A program made the translations under genes and the position numbers. Shown here one piece after another: positions 43,178-52,444 of a stretch of DNA of 64,000 nucleotides. The stretch's first letter is position 1; every line of letters starts with the position of its first letter. Location: assembly GCA_002842095.1 (NCBI GenBank), contig PHCB01000007.1, positions 1-64,000 on the forward strand, given 5' to 3'. This DNA comes from a candidate division BRC1 bacterium HGW-BRC1-1 (lineage in GTDB: Bacteria > Sumerlaeota > Sumerlaeia > Sumerlaeales > Sumerlaeaceae). Under the pieces are notes generated by a model. The model was not told where the DNA came from. It saw only the letters and a program-made list of their open reading frames with translations, and ran no database searches.

Positions 43178-44506
43178 ATGCCAAAAATTACTTATATCGG
43201 TGCAGGAAGCACAGTCTTTGCGCGTCAACTGCTGATCGACGTTCTTTCCTTCGAGGAGTTAAAGGGCAGCGACATCTGGCTGTTTGATATCGACCCGGAG
43301 CGCCTTGCGACTTCCGAAACGGTGGCCCGCCAGGTGGCCAAGCAGCTTGGGGCAAAACCCACGATTCATGCCACGTTGGACCGGCGCGCCGCGCTGGAGG
43401 GTGCCGACTATGTGATCAACATGATCCAGGTGGGTCTTTACAAACCCGGCACGGTCACAGATTTTGAAGTGCCGAAAAAGTTTGGTCTGAAGCAGACCAT
43501 CGCCGACACGCTGGGCATCGGCGGCATCATGCGCGCGCTGCGCACCATTCCGGTGATGGTGTCTTACTGCCGCGATATGGAAGAGCTTTGCCCCAACACG
43601 ATGTTCCTCAATTATACCAACCCGATGGCCATGAACATGATGGGCGTTTTCCGGGCCACGAAGATCAAAAGTGTGGGACTATGCCACAGTGTGTTTGGCA
43701 CGGCCCACGCCCTTTGTGGCGACATCGGGGTGCCCTATGAGGAGATTAACTACGTCTGCGCGGGCATCAACCACATGGCGTTTTATCTGCGCTTCGAGCG
43801 CAACGGCGAAGACCTTTATCCGCTGATCCGCAAGGTGGTGGAGGAGGGCCGCGTGCCCGACTGGAACCGTTCGCGCTATGAGATGTTTATGCGCCTTGGT
43901 TACTTCGTCACGGAGTCGAGCGAGCATCTGGCGGAGTACACGCCACACTTCATCCGCCGCGACCGCCCCGACCTGCTGGAGCGTTACAACGTGCCGATCG
44001 ACGAGTACATCACGCGGTGCGAGAACCAGATTGCCGGCTGGCACAAGATGAAGGCGCAGCTTGAGACCGGCGAGGATATGGAGATCAAGCGCAGCGAGGA
44101 ATACGGATCGTACATCATTCACAGCATGGAGACCAACATTCCCCGCGTGGTTTATTGCAACGTGGAGAACAAGGGTCTGATAACCAACCTGCCCGGCGAT
44201 TGCGTGGTTGAGGTGCCGTGTCTGGTGGATGGCAGCGGCGTGCAGCCGACCGTGATCGGCGATCTTCCGCCGCAGTTGGCAGCCATTTGCCGCACGAACA
44301 TCAACGTGCAGGACCTGGCCGCGCGGGCCGCGGTGGAGAACGTGCGCCAGTATGTGTATCAGGCGGCGATGTTCGATCCGCACACGGCAGCCGAACTGAC
44401 CCTCGACGAAATCTGGGAGATGGTGGACGACCTGCTGGTGGCCCACAAAGGCTGGGTAGACGACGCCTTGCAACCGGATGGCAAGGGACTGCCGAAGGTC
44501 TGCTAA
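43178..44506 (+). CDS. Glycoside hydrolase family 4 (alpha-galactosidase/alpha-glucosidase type)
   Basis: NAD+- and Mn2+-dependent glycosidase that works by redox/elimination chemistry; 442 aa. NAD site KITYIGAGSTVFARQLLIDVL; substrate/metal motifs NYTNPMAMNMMG, Cys169 in GLCHSVFG and His199 in AGINHMAFYL, the two Mn ligands of the family. The set GAGS...NYTNPM...CHS...NHM is close to MelA/AglA, but alpha-galactosidase versus alpha-glucosidase or glucuronidase is not settled by sequence alone. ATG 43178 has an AAGCGAG site; the frame extending to 43115 is not coding. The enzyme is cytosolic, so its sugar must be imported. Confidence 0.92.
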   Translation: MPKITYIGAGSTVFARQLLIDVLSFEELKGSDIWLFDIDPERLATSETVARQVAKQLGAKPTIHATLDRRAALEGADYVINMIQVGLYKPGTVTDFEVPKKFGLKQTIADTLGIGGIMRALRTIPVMVSYCRDMEELCPNTMFLNYTNPMAMNMMGVFRATKIKSVGLCHSVFGTAHALCGDIGVPYEEINYVCAGINHMAFYLRFERNGEDLYPLIRKVVEEGRVPDWNRSRYEMFMRLGYFVTESSEHLAEYTPHFIRRDRPDLLERYNVPIDEYITRCENQIAGWHKMKAQLETGEDMEIKRSEEYGSYIIHSMETNIPRVVYCNVENKGLITNLPGDCVVEVPCLVDGSGVQPTVIGDLPPQLAAICRTNINVQDLAARAAVENVRQYVYQAAMFDPHTAAELTLDEIWEMVDDLLVAHKGWVDDALQPDGKGLPKVC

Positions 44507-44536
44507 GCGGGATCGGCCGCATTAAAGTTTTACGAT

Positions 44537-44575
44537 GACCCTCCGAGGGGATGATTCCCCTTGGAGGGTCTTTTT
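44537..44575 (+). terminator. Rho-independent terminator after GH4
   Basis: Arms gaccctcc (44537-44544) and ggagggtc (44563-44570), extended inward by aggggat/attcccct, followed by five T. Confidence 0.85.
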
Positions 44576-44734
44576 CATTAGATCTATTTTGACGTAAGTG
44601 TTGACAGATCCTGTAATCTCGAAATAGCTGGAGCATTGGACTCGGGGCGGCTGCGCGTGTAGGGCAAACTGGAGGCCGAGTGGAGGCCTGAGGCAGACCG
44701 CTGGACGGATAATGGCTTGCCGATTGCGCGCCAG

Positions 44735-44822
44735 TTGCACCGCTTGCACACCGCTTGCACACCGCTTGCACACCGCTTGCACACCGGTTGCACACCGGTT
44801 GCACGCCGGTCGCACCGGGGTT
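44735..44822. repeat. 11-bp tandem repeat (ttgcacaccgc)
   Basis: About seven units of an 11-mer: three identical ttgcacaccgc (44744-44776), then ttgcacaccgg twice and a drifting ttgcacgccgg and tcgcaccgg. The spacing is close to one DNA helical turn. It lies in the 44576-45141 gap between GH4 and thiE, which also holds a gccccc/gggggc hairpin (44974-44992), a TTGACA at 44601-44606 and a TTGGT-tactg-ACCAA repeat (45100-45114). No gene is evident there. Confidence 0.85.
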
Positions 44823-45141
44823 GCAATCCGCCAGCAAGTGGGCAAGTGGGAGGCGGTAGCATCGGGTGTCCGGGCGAGGCCGTGGTGGCCACCTACGCCA
44901 TGGATGGGCGGTCACAATTCGACATCCCAGTGCACCAAGACTCTGTAATCATTTGAATCGAAAATGCTCTAGTGCCCCCTTGGACAGGGGGCTGCAATCG
45001 GGTGGAGCATGTGGCACAATCATTCGGCGCAAATTCCGTGTGCGTTTCCCCCCGAGGGTTTTTCTGTTGATGCAGCCGCTTGCCCCGGCATGAAGTGGGT
45101 TGGTTACTGACCAATCGATAATTGCAACGAGGTGAGGGCGG

Positions 45142-45801
45142 ATGACCGACGGAATGGCGGGGAAGAACAGTTCGCGGTGTGTGTGGGGGATTTATGTCAT
45201 TCTGGACAAAGCCATCGGTGGCGGTCGGTCACATTTGGAATTGGCGCGAGAAGCCCTGTTGGGGGGGGCGCGGGTCATTCAGTTGCGGGATAAAACATCG
45301 CCCTTTGAGGAACTTGTCGAGGTGGGCCATGCGTTGCGGGCGTTGATCCACGAGCATGAGGCCACGTTTATCGTGAACGATAATCCCTATCTGGCGGCAG
45401 AGGTTAAGGCCGATGGCGTGCATCTGGGTCAGAGCGATTTCCCTGCGGCCATTGCTCGCGAAATTGTGGGGACGGAGTGTATCATCGGGTTGTCCACCCA
45501 CACGAAAATCCAGGCTCTGGAGGCCACGCGCCAGCCGGTGGATTACATCGGAGTGGGCCCGATTTATCCGACGACTTCCAAGCAAAGCGAATGGAACCCG
45601 CTGGGTATTCCTCACATCCGATGGGTGCGCGAAAATATCAGCTTGCCCATGGTGGCTATCGGGGGGATTACGACGGAGACTCTTGCGGATTGCGCCGCAG
45701 CAGGAGCGGATAATGTGGCGATGATCGCGGAGATCATGGGTGCAGAGGATATTACCGGGCGGATGCAAAATTTGGCGGCGCAATTCAAACAGGTTTCATA
45801 A
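45142..45801 (+). CDS. thiE: Thiamine-phosphate synthase
   Basis: Condenses HMP-PP with thiazole phosphate to thiamine phosphate. TIM barrel, 219 aa. Seen: GIYVILDKAIGG, GGARVIQLRDKT, ATFIVNDNPYLAAEVKADGVHLGQSDFP, DYIGVGPIYPTTSK and MVAIGGITTETL, which carry the phosphate and pyrophosphate sites. It is followed after 21 bp by thiL, so the pair forms a short thiamine operon. I looked for a TPP riboswitch upstream and saw none. Confidence 0.95.
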   Translation: MTDGMAGKNSSRCVWGIYVILDKAIGGGRSHLELAREALLGGARVIQLRDKTSPFEELVEVGHALRALIHEHEATFIVNDNPYLAAEVKADGVHLGQSDFPAAIAREIVGTECIIGLSTHTKIQALEATRQPVDYIGVGPIYPTTSKQSEWNPLGIPHIRWVRENISLPMVAIGGITTETLADCAAAGADNVAMIAEIMGAEDITGRMQNLAAQFKQVS

Positions 45802-45822
45802 CCGGACAAAGGCGGGGAGGGA

Positions 45823-46887
45823 ATGACGATGCCGATTAAGCGCAATGCGTTGGTGGGTGAAGTGGGTGAACGGGGAGTGTTGAGGGCAATCGCTTCGTAT
45901 TTGAGCGAGGGCGGCGGTCGCGTGCTGGTGGGCGTGGGCGACGACGCTGCGGTGACGGCGGCAACTCCCGGCACGGCAATGCAGACGGTGCTGACCACGG
46001 ACATGCTGGTGGAGGGGACCCACTTCCTGCGCAATGATGCAACGGATTGGAAATCTCTGGGACGCAAAGCCATGGCGAGTAATGTGAGCGATGTGGCGGC
46101 CATGTCGGGCAATCCGCGGTTTGCGTTGGTATCCCTGGGACTTCCCGCAGATTTGACGGTTGGTTGCCTGCTGGAATTGTACGCAGGTCTCGCGCATGAG
46201 GCACGCTTGTGGGGGGCCGAGTTGGTGGGGGGCGACACGACCATGTCTCCGGTGATGGTGATCAACATCGCATTGACGGGTGAACTGGCGGAGGGGCGTC
46301 CGGTGCCTCTGAGGTCGCGGTGTCGCCCGGGGCAGAATGTGTACCTGACGGGCGATGTGGGACGCAGCCGGGCCGGGCTGGAGTTGCTGACGGATCCGGC
46401 GGCCGCGAGCTTGCGAGGGGAACCGTGGACGGAAACCCTGCTGGAGCGGCATCTCTGCCCGCAACCTCGCGTGAAGGGTGGCAGCGCACTGGGTGCGGCT
46501 CTTGACGATCTCGCCATGATCGACATCAGCGACTCGGTGTTGAATGAGCTGCAATTGCTGGCGAATGCCTCGGCGGTGAAGTTGGTTATTTCGCCGGGGA
46601 GACTTCCCGTGACCCTGGAGATTCGTCGTTACTGCGCGTTGCGCGGCTATGACGTGGCAACCTTCGCCATGTCGAGCGGTGAGGAGTACGAACTGATGTT
46701 TGCCACCAGTGCGCCTCAGGAGAAGGTGGACGCCATTTTGAAGCAGGCCAACGCCGATGCCGGAGCCACGCTCATCGGCGAGGTTCAGGCGGGGCCTGCC
46801 ATGCTGACATGGCTGGATAGCGAGGGAGCGGAGATGCACGTGAAGAATGAAACGTTCGCGCACTTCTCGGGAAAAAACAAAGCATAG
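45823..46887 (+). CDS. thiL: Thiamine-monophosphate kinase
   Basis: Phosphorylates thiamine monophosphate to the active cofactor, 354 aa, PurM-like fold. Motifs: VLVGVGDDAAV at the N-terminus, TTDMLVEGTHFL, RKAMASNVSDVAAMSGNPRFAL, WGAELVGGDTTMSP, and the C-terminal SGEEYELMFATS. ALDDLAMIDISDSV differs from the usual ALxDxSDGL only in detail. ATG follows GGGAGG. Directly after thiE in the same orientation. Confidence 0.95.
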   Translation: MTMPIKRNALVGEVGERGVLRAIASYLSEGGGRVLVGVGDDAAVTAATPGTAMQTVLTTDMLVEGTHFLRNDATDWKSLGRKAMASNVSDVAAMSGNPRFALVSLGLPADLTVGCLLELYAGLAHEARLWGAELVGGDTTMSPVMVINIALTGELAEGRPVPLRSRCRPGQNVYLTGDVGRSRAGLELLTDPAAASLRGEPWTETLLERHLCPQPRVKGGSALGAALDDLAMIDISDSVLNELQLLANASAVKLVISPGRLPVTLEIRRYCALRGYDVATFAMSSGEEYELMFATSAPQEKVDAILKQANADAGATLIGEVQAGPAMLTWLDSEGAEMHVKNETFAHFSGKNKA

Positions 46888-46991
46888 CAGGGCCGCCCCG
46901 ACCGGGGGCGAATCCGCTTTGTTGCCAGCGATATAGCCTGTATTTGGTCTTCTTTCTTGCATAAGGCGCGACCTGCGTGGTTAGGGCCATT

Positions 46992-49094
46992 ATGGACAAT
47001 TCATCCGCTTCAGAACGCGGTCCGTGTACCGCCAACCGGCTGATTCACGAGACCTCGCCCTACCTGCTGCAACACGCTCACAACCCGGTGGATTGGCATC
47101 CGTGGGGTGCGGAAGCGTTCGAAAAAGCGCGGCGCGAGGACAAGCCGCTGCTCATTTCCATCGGGTACTCGGCGTGCCACTGGTGCCACGTGATGGAGCG
47201 GGAGTCGTTTGAGAATCCACAGATGGCGGCGCTGATCAACGAAACCGTAGTGCCGGTGAAGGTGGATCGCGAGGAACGTCCGGATGTGGACGCAATTTAT
47301 ATGAACGCATGTCAGGCGATGACCGGACAGGGGGGCTGGCCGCTGAATGCGTTTGTGACGCCGGAAGGGAAACCTTTTTTCGTGGGGACCTATTTTCCGC
47401 CGGATGATCGTTATGGTCGGGCCAGCTTTGCGACGGTGCTGCAGCGGGTGCGGGAGGTGTGGACCGAAGACCGCGAGCATCTGACCGAGCAGGCGGAGAA
47501 GCTGCACAAAGATTTGGCGCGGGGAACGGGCGGGGATCGCCAGGAGGCGTTGTCGCCAGAAATTCTGACGGACGCCGTGGGTGAGGCGGCGCAGCATTTC
47601 GATGTGCGCCATGGGGGATTCGGAAGCGCCCCGAAGTTTCCGCCGGATCAGCGGCTGGCGCTGCTGTTGGTTGCTCACCACGCCACGGGCAGCGAGCCGG
47701 CTTTGCAGATGGTCACGCGGACGTTGGAGGAAATGGCGTGGGGCGGGATGTACGACCAACTGGCCGGCGGGTTCGCGCGCTATTCGGTGGATGCCCGATG
47801 GCTGATTCCGCACTTCGAGAAGATGCTCTATAATCAGGCGTTGCTGGTGCCGGTGTATCTGGATGCGTTTCTCGCCACGCGAAACCCGTTGTTCCGTGCC
47901 GTGGGAAAGGAAACGCTGGACTGGGTGTTGCGCGATCTGCGTTCGCCCGAGGGCGGCTTCTTTGCGGCCTACGATGCCGACAGTGAGGGCGAGGAGGGGA
48001 AGTATTACGTCTGGACGCCGACCGAGGTGCACGAAATCTTGGGCGAGGAGGACGGGACCCTTTTCTGCGAGTATTACGACGTGACCCCCGATGGAAATTT
48101 CGAGCACGGAACAAGTGTCCTGAACATGCCGGTGTCCGCGCAAGAATTCGCCGAGGCCCACGGGATGGTGCGCGCAGAGTGGCTGTTGAGGCTTGAGGAA
48201 ATGCGACAGAAGATGTTGCACGAGCGCGCAAAGCGCATCGCTCCGGGGCTGGACGACAAGATCATTACCGGCTGGAACGGGCTGATGATCTCGGCTTTCG
48301 CGCGGGGAATGCAGGTGCTGGGCGACAAGCGGTTTGTGGACGCCGGAGTGGCTGCGGCGGAGTTCATCCTGAAGCGGTTGCGCGACGATCGCGGCGGGCT
48401 GTTGCGGATTTTCTGCAAGGGTCAGGCGCGGGTTGCGGGAATGTTGGAGGATTACGCGTATTTTACAGCGGCGCTGGTTGATTTGTATGAAACGACGCTG
48501 GATCCGAAATGGTTAAAAGAGGCGCGTCAACTGGCCGCGGAGATGTGGCTGCGGTTTGGCGATATGGAATCGGGTGGATTTTTCACGACCGATGGGGCGG
48601 ATGTCACGCTGATTTCGCGCGGCAAGGAAACCCACGACGGAGCGCTCCCGGCGGCGTCATCGGTGGCGGCGCAGGCGTGCTTCCGGTTGGCTTCACTGCT
48701 CGCCGATGAGGAATTGCGCAACGCAGCCGAGGGAACGGTGAAGGCCAGTGGTGCCCGGGTGAACATGATGCCGTCGGTGTTTGCATCGCTGGTGCTGGCG
48801 TCGCGCTACGGCGCCGCCGCGCTTCCTCAAATCGTGATCACGGGCGAGCCGACACGCGACGACACACGCGCAATGGTGGATGCCGCGTGGCGCACGTTTC
48901 TGCCGGTGCGGGTGATTGCCGGTGTGAGGCCGGGTGAGGATGCGCTGCCGGTGGGGCGTGGCAAGGAGCCTGCGGCGGATGGGTCGGCGCGCGCATACGT
49001 TTGCGCGAATTATGCATGTCAGGCTCCGGTTGATTCGCCGGAGGCATTGACGGAACAATTGCAGGCAATGCAGACGCAGACCCCGCGGGATTAG
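46992..49094 (+). CDS. Thioredoxin-domain protein of the YyaL/SPATA20 family (DUF255)
   Basis: About 700 aa. N-terminal DUF255 thioredoxin-like domain with [25 protein letters not shown], the CxxC motif CHWC in [18 protein letters not shown], and [25 protein letters not shown]. The rest is an alpha/alpha-barrel ([26 protein letters not shown]) resembling cellobiose epimerases/N-acyl-glucosamine epimerases. The biochemical role is unsettled across the family. ATG 46992 was preferred over the GTG at 46977, since [10 protein letters not shown] is a common lead. No neighbour hints at function. Confidence 0.93.
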   Translation: MDNSSASERGPCTANRLIHETSPYLLQHAHNPVDWHPWGAEAFEKARREDKPLLISIGYSACHWCHVMERESFENPQMAALINETVVPVKVDREERPDVDAIYMNACQAMTGQGGWPLNAFVTPEGKPFFVGTYFPPDDRYGRASFATVLQRVREVWTEDREHLTEQAEKLHKDLARGTGGDRQEALSPEILTDAVGEAAQHFDVRHGGFGSAPKFPPDQRLALLLVAHHATGSEPALQMVTRTLEEMAWGGMYDQLAGGFARYSVDARWLIPHFEKMLYNQALLVPVYLDAFLATRNPLFRAVGKETLDWVLRDLRSPEGGFFAAYDADSEGEEGKYYVWTPTEVHEILGEEDGTLFCEYYDVTPDGNFEHGTSVLNMPVSAQEFAEAHGMVRAEWLLRLEEMRQKMLHERAKRIAPGLDDKIITGWNGLMISAFARGMQVLGDKRFVDAGVAAAEFILKRLRDDRGGLLRIFCKGQARVAGMLEDYAYFTAALVDLYETTLDPKWLKEARQLAAEMWLRFGDMESGGFFTTDGADVTLISRGKETHDGALPAASSVAAQACFRLASLLADEELRNAAEGTVKASGARVNMMPSVFASLVLASRYGAAALPQIVITGEPTRDDTRAMVDAAWRTFLPVRVIAGVRPGEDALPVGRGKEPAADGSARAYVCANYACQAPVDSPEALTEQLQAMQTQTPRD

Positions 49095-49205
49095 CTGTTT
49101 TTTCTTGCGGCGAAGTGCGCTGGCGGCTGGTCAATGGATGACGAAAGCGTGCGTTGGAATTACGCAAACGCACAAGAGCATGAGAGACACACGGCGAGGG
49201 ATGCG

Positions 49206-50600
49206 ATGAAAGCCAACGAGCTGGACGGGTTCACGTATGCGGTTCTGGGAGCAGCGCGCAGTGGGATTGCGGCGGCGATGTTGTTGAAGGATTTGGGCCA
49301 TGACGTGGCGGTTTACGACGAAAAGCCAGCTGACAGGGCCACAGATCTGAAAGCGGAGCTTGATGCCAGGGGTATTGAATCGCACTGGGGGGCGGGGGCG
49401 TTTGGGGAACTTGCTTCGCGCCAGGTTATCGTTCTGAGTCCGGGAATTCCCCGCGAGCATCCCGTGGTGGCGGAAGCGTTGGGGCGCGGCGTGCGGGTCA
49501 TCGGCGAGGTGGAACTGGCGGCGGCCGTGAGCGACCCCGCGGCGCGCATTATGGCGATTACCGGCACCAATGGCAAGACGACAACCACGGCGTGGATCGC
49601 GCACCTGCTGCAAGCCTCCGGGCTGAATGCAGTGCTGGTGGGCAACATCGGCGAGGCGTGGTCGAAACATGCAGCGCGACCGGAAAACCGTGGGGCGCAG
49701 ACCGTGTTTGTGGCCGAGTTGAGCAGCTTCCAGTTGGAGTCCATCGAAGACCTGCGGCCGACCGTGGCCGTACTCACGAACCTCGCTCCGGACCATCTGG
49801 ATCGCTACGGCACCTTCGATAAGTATGTGGCGGCTAAGCGCCATCTGCTGCGCAACATGGGCGAGAAGGACTGTCTGGTTTTCAATGGTGGCAACGAAGC
49901 CAGCAGGGAATTTGTCGCGGATTTGAACGTGAGACAGGTGCCATTCCATCTGGGCGAGGATGAGGGGGAGTCCAGTGCGTTTCTTCGCAGTGGCTTGTTG
50001 ATGGTGCGGGGACTGGACGGTGTCGAGGTAGCCCTGATTGAAGTTGAAGAGATGCCACTTCCGGGTCGCCACAATCTGGAGAATGCGCTGGCGGCGGCCA
50101 TGGCGGCGATGCTGATTGGTGCATCACCCGAGGCGGTATGTGCAGGTTTGCGCAGTTTCGCGGGGGTGGAGCATCGTATCGAATTGTGCGGCACCCGCGA
50201 GCGCGATGGCGTGCGATTCTTCAACGACAGCAAGGCGACAAACCTCGACTCGCTGGAAAAGGCGCTGGCCAGTTTCGACGAACCGATCGTGTTGATCGCC
50301 GGCGGGCGTGATAAGAACAGCGACTACGATACGCTGCGGCCCTTGGTGAAGGAGCGCGTGGCGCACCTCGTGACAGTGGGTGAGGCGGCTCCGCTCATCG
50401 AAAAAAGCTGGGGCGGGACGGTGCCGTTCGAGCGGGCGTCGAGCATGGATGAGGCCGTGCGTCGGGGAGCAGCAGCGGCGGGCGAAGGCCACGTGGTTTT
50501 GCTCTCACCGGCCTGCACGAGTTACGATATGTACGCTAATTTTGAGGAGCGCGGCCGCGACTTCAAAGCATGCGTGAAACGGTTACTCGCAACAGACTGA
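49206..50600 (+). CDS. murD: UDP-N-acetylmuramoylalanine--D-glutamate ligase
   Basis: Adds D-Glu to UDP-MurNAc-L-Ala in peptidoglycan synthesis. About 464 aa from ATG 49206 (GCGAGG upstream); an ATG at 49134 would add 24 residues. Rossmann start FTYAVLGAARSGIAAAMLL, SPGIPREHPVV, P-loop MAITGTNGKTTTTAW, AELSSFQLE, LTNLAPDHLDRY, and LPGRHNLENALAA, then HRIELC, FFNDSKATN and LIAGGRDK. It is isolated from the division/cell-wall cluster in which murD usually lies, an unusual placement. Confidence 0.96.
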   Translation: MKANELDGFTYAVLGAARSGIAAAMLLKDLGHDVAVYDEKPADRATDLKAELDARGIESHWGAGAFGELASRQVIVLSPGIPREHPVVAEALGRGVRVIGEVELAAAVSDPAARIMAITGTNGKTTTTAWIAHLLQASGLNAVLVGNIGEAWSKHAARPENRGAQTVFVAELSSFQLESIEDLRPTVAVLTNLAPDHLDRYGTFDKYVAAKRHLLRNMGEKDCLVFNGGNEASREFVADLNVRQVPFHLGEDEGESSAFLRSGLLMVRGLDGVEVALIEVEEMPLPGRHNLENALAAAMAAMLIGASPEAVCAGLRSFAGVEHRIELCGTRERDGVRFFNDSKATNLDSLEKALASFDEPIVLIAGGRDKNSDYDTLRPLVKERVAHLVTVGEAAPLIEKSWGGTVPFERASSMDEAVRRGAAAAGEGHVVLLSPACTSYDMYANFEERGRDFKACVKRLLATD

Positions 50601-50602
50601 GC

Positions 50603-50654
50603 AAAAAAATGCCGACGGCGCGGAGAGAACCCAGCAGCCGTCGGCTGTATTTTT
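50603..50654. terminator. Bidirectional terminator between murD and purH
   Basis: Perfect 9-bp arms gccgacggc (50611-50619) and gccgtcggc (50637-50645) with seven A before and a T-rich run after. Both converging genes can use it. Confidence 0.8.
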
Positions 50655-50668
50655 GAAAGCCGTTTGGC

Positions 50669-52366
50669 TCAGTGGCGGAAGTGGCGCATCCCCGTGAACA
50701 CCAGGATCAGCCCTTTTTCATCCGCCGCCTGAATGACTTCCTCGTCGCGCATGCTGCCGCCGGGCTGGATGATGGCCTTGATGCCGATGTCCGCCGCGCG
50801 GTCCACGTTGTCGCGGAAGGGGAAGAACGCATCGCTGGCCATGTACGCGCCCCTCACGGGGTTGCATGCCTTCACGGCGGCGATGTTGGTTGAGTCGATG
50901 CGGCTCATCTGTCCGGCGCCGATGCCGATGGTGGCGTTGAGGCCCGTGTAAACGATGGCGTTGCTCTTCACGAACTTGGCAACGGTCCAGGCAAACATCA
51001 GTCCGTCGAGATCCTCGTCGGTGGGTTTGACCTTCGACACGATCTTCAGGTCTGCGCGCTCCACCATGCCGAGGTCGCGGTCCTGCACGAGCAACCCGCC
51101 CACAACGCTCTTCAGCATCTTCTGCGGCAAACGGGGGGTGAAGGCACCGGTGGCCATCAGGCGGACGTTCTTTTTGGCCGAGAAGGCTTCCTGCGCTTCG
51201 AGGCTGAAGGAGGGCGCGATGACCGCTTCCACGAACAATTCGAGGATGGCGTCGGCGGTTTCTTTGTCCACTTCGCAGTTAAACCCGATCACGCCCCCGA
51301 AGGAACTGACTGGGTCGCAGGAACGGGCGGCCACGTAGGCCTCTTTGAGTGTGTCGGCCTTCGCCACACCGCAGGGGTTGCTGTGCTTGATGACGCAACA
51401 AACGGGCTTGTCGTCGAAAGCGCGCACGATTTCTAGGGCGGCGTCGAGATCGACGATGTTGTTGTAGGAAAGTTCCTTGCCCTGCAATTGATCCGCGCGG
51501 GCCACACAAATTTCCTCGGTGTCGAGCTGCGCGTAAAAGGCCGCGGTCTGGTGCGGGTTCTCGCCGTAGCGAAGCTCCTGCAATTTGCCGAAGGAGGGGG
51601 CGAAGTCGTCCTCGTCCTCTTCGTCGCCGTGGCAGCAGTCATCGCCGCATTCTTCGCCGCACTCATCGTGATCATGACCGCAACCGCATTCGTGCTGTTC
51701 GGCTTCATCTGCGTCGTCGTCGAATTCGGGGTCTTCCATATCGTCGTCGTCGTCATCGAAGATGTCGTCGGGCACCTGCTCGGAGAAGTACGTGGCGATG
51801 GCCATGTCGTAGGCGGAGGTCTGGGCGAAGGCGTTCACCGCCAGCACGCGGGTGAGGTGGGGATCGTCGTCGTCGGGATCCTCAAGCATGTCAATAAAGG
51901 CGGGGTAAAACTCGGGGGAACTGAGCGTGATAACGTCCCGGTGGTTTTTCGATCCGGCGCGCAGAAGGGCGACTCCACCGATGTCGACCTGCTCCACGGC
52001 CTCTTCGAGAGAAGTCTCTTCATCGGCCACGGTTTCTTCGAACGGGTAGAGGTTCACCACGACGAGATCGATGGGTTTGATGCCGGATGATTTTAAGGTT
52101 TTCATGTCGTCCGAGTTGTTGCGGCGGGCCAGAATGCCGGCGAAGATTTTCGGGTGCAGGGTTTTCACTCGCCCGCCGAGAATCTCCTCCTGTTGCGTGT
52201 AGTCGGAGACGGAGGTCGCCTCGAACCCGTTTTTGCGCAGGTAGTCGAGGGTGCCGCCCGTGGAAAGTATCTCCACATTGTGGGCTTTGAGGGCGCGGGC
52301 CAGAACGTCGAGACCCGATTTGTCGTAAACGCTGATAAGCGCAGTTTTAATTGTTTGAGTGTCCAT
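50669..52366 (-). CDS. purH: Bifunctional AICAR transformylase/IMP cyclohydrolase with acidic Cys/His insert
   Basis: Last two steps of purine synthesis. About 565 aa from ATG 52366, longer than the usual 510-530. The N-terminal MGS domain has ALISVYDKSGLDVLARAL, STGGTLDYLR and GRVKTLHPKIFAGIL. The AICARFT domain has LRYGENPHQTAAFY, KELSYNNIVDLDAAL, CVIKHSNPCGVA and GIGAGQMSRIDST. Between them (about residues 200-259) lies an insert of Asp/Glu plus HDHDECGEECGDDCCH, with six Cys and four His. It follows the BMC and flavoprotein-like genes on the same strand (79 bp gap), so all three may share the BMC promoter. Confidence 0.95.
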   Translation of the reverse strand: MDTQTIKTALISVYDKSGLDVLARALKAHNVEILSTGGTLDYLRKNGFEATSVSDYTQQEEILGGRVKTLHPKIFAGILARRNNSDDMKTLKSSGIKPIDLVVVNLYPFEETVADEETSLEEAVEQVDIGGVALLRAGSKNHRDVITLSSPEFYPAFIDMLEDPDDDDPHLTRVLAVNAFAQTSAYDMAIATYFSEQVPDDIFDDDDDDMEDPEFDDDADEAEQHECGCGHDHDECGEECGDDCCHGDEEDEDDFAPSFGKLQELRYGENPHQTAAFYAQLDTEEICVARADQLQGKELSYNNIVDLDAALEIVRAFDDKPVCCVIKHSNPCGVAKADTLKEAYVAARSCDPVSSFGGVIGFNCEVDKETADAILELFVEAVIAPSFSLEAQEAFSAKKNVRLMATGAFTPRLPQKMLKSVVGGLLVQDRDLGMVERADLKIVSKVKPTDEDLDGLMFAWTVAKFVKSNAIVYTGLNATIGIGAGQMSRIDSTNIAAVKACNPVRGAYMASDAFFPFRDNVDRAADIGIKAIIQPGGSMRDEEVIQAADEKGLILVFTGMRHFRH

Positions 52367-52444
52367 TGTGCGCCCATCTCCACGCGGGCGGAGGAGGGGA
52401 TGCAAAGGGAATTTTCAGCTGCGAGACCGGAGAAATGCGGGTGC

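Noticed and set aside
44735-44822. CRISPR array
   Set aside because: Units are contiguous 11-mers with no spacers and no cas genes in the window.
44301-44915. 204-aa frame and smaller ones over the 11-bp repeat
   Set aside because: Translation is just the tandem repeat and antisense of GH4; no gene features.
44900-45141. TPP riboswitch before thiE
   Set aside because: No CTGAGA or ACCTGATC-type conserved elements were found; only short hairpins.
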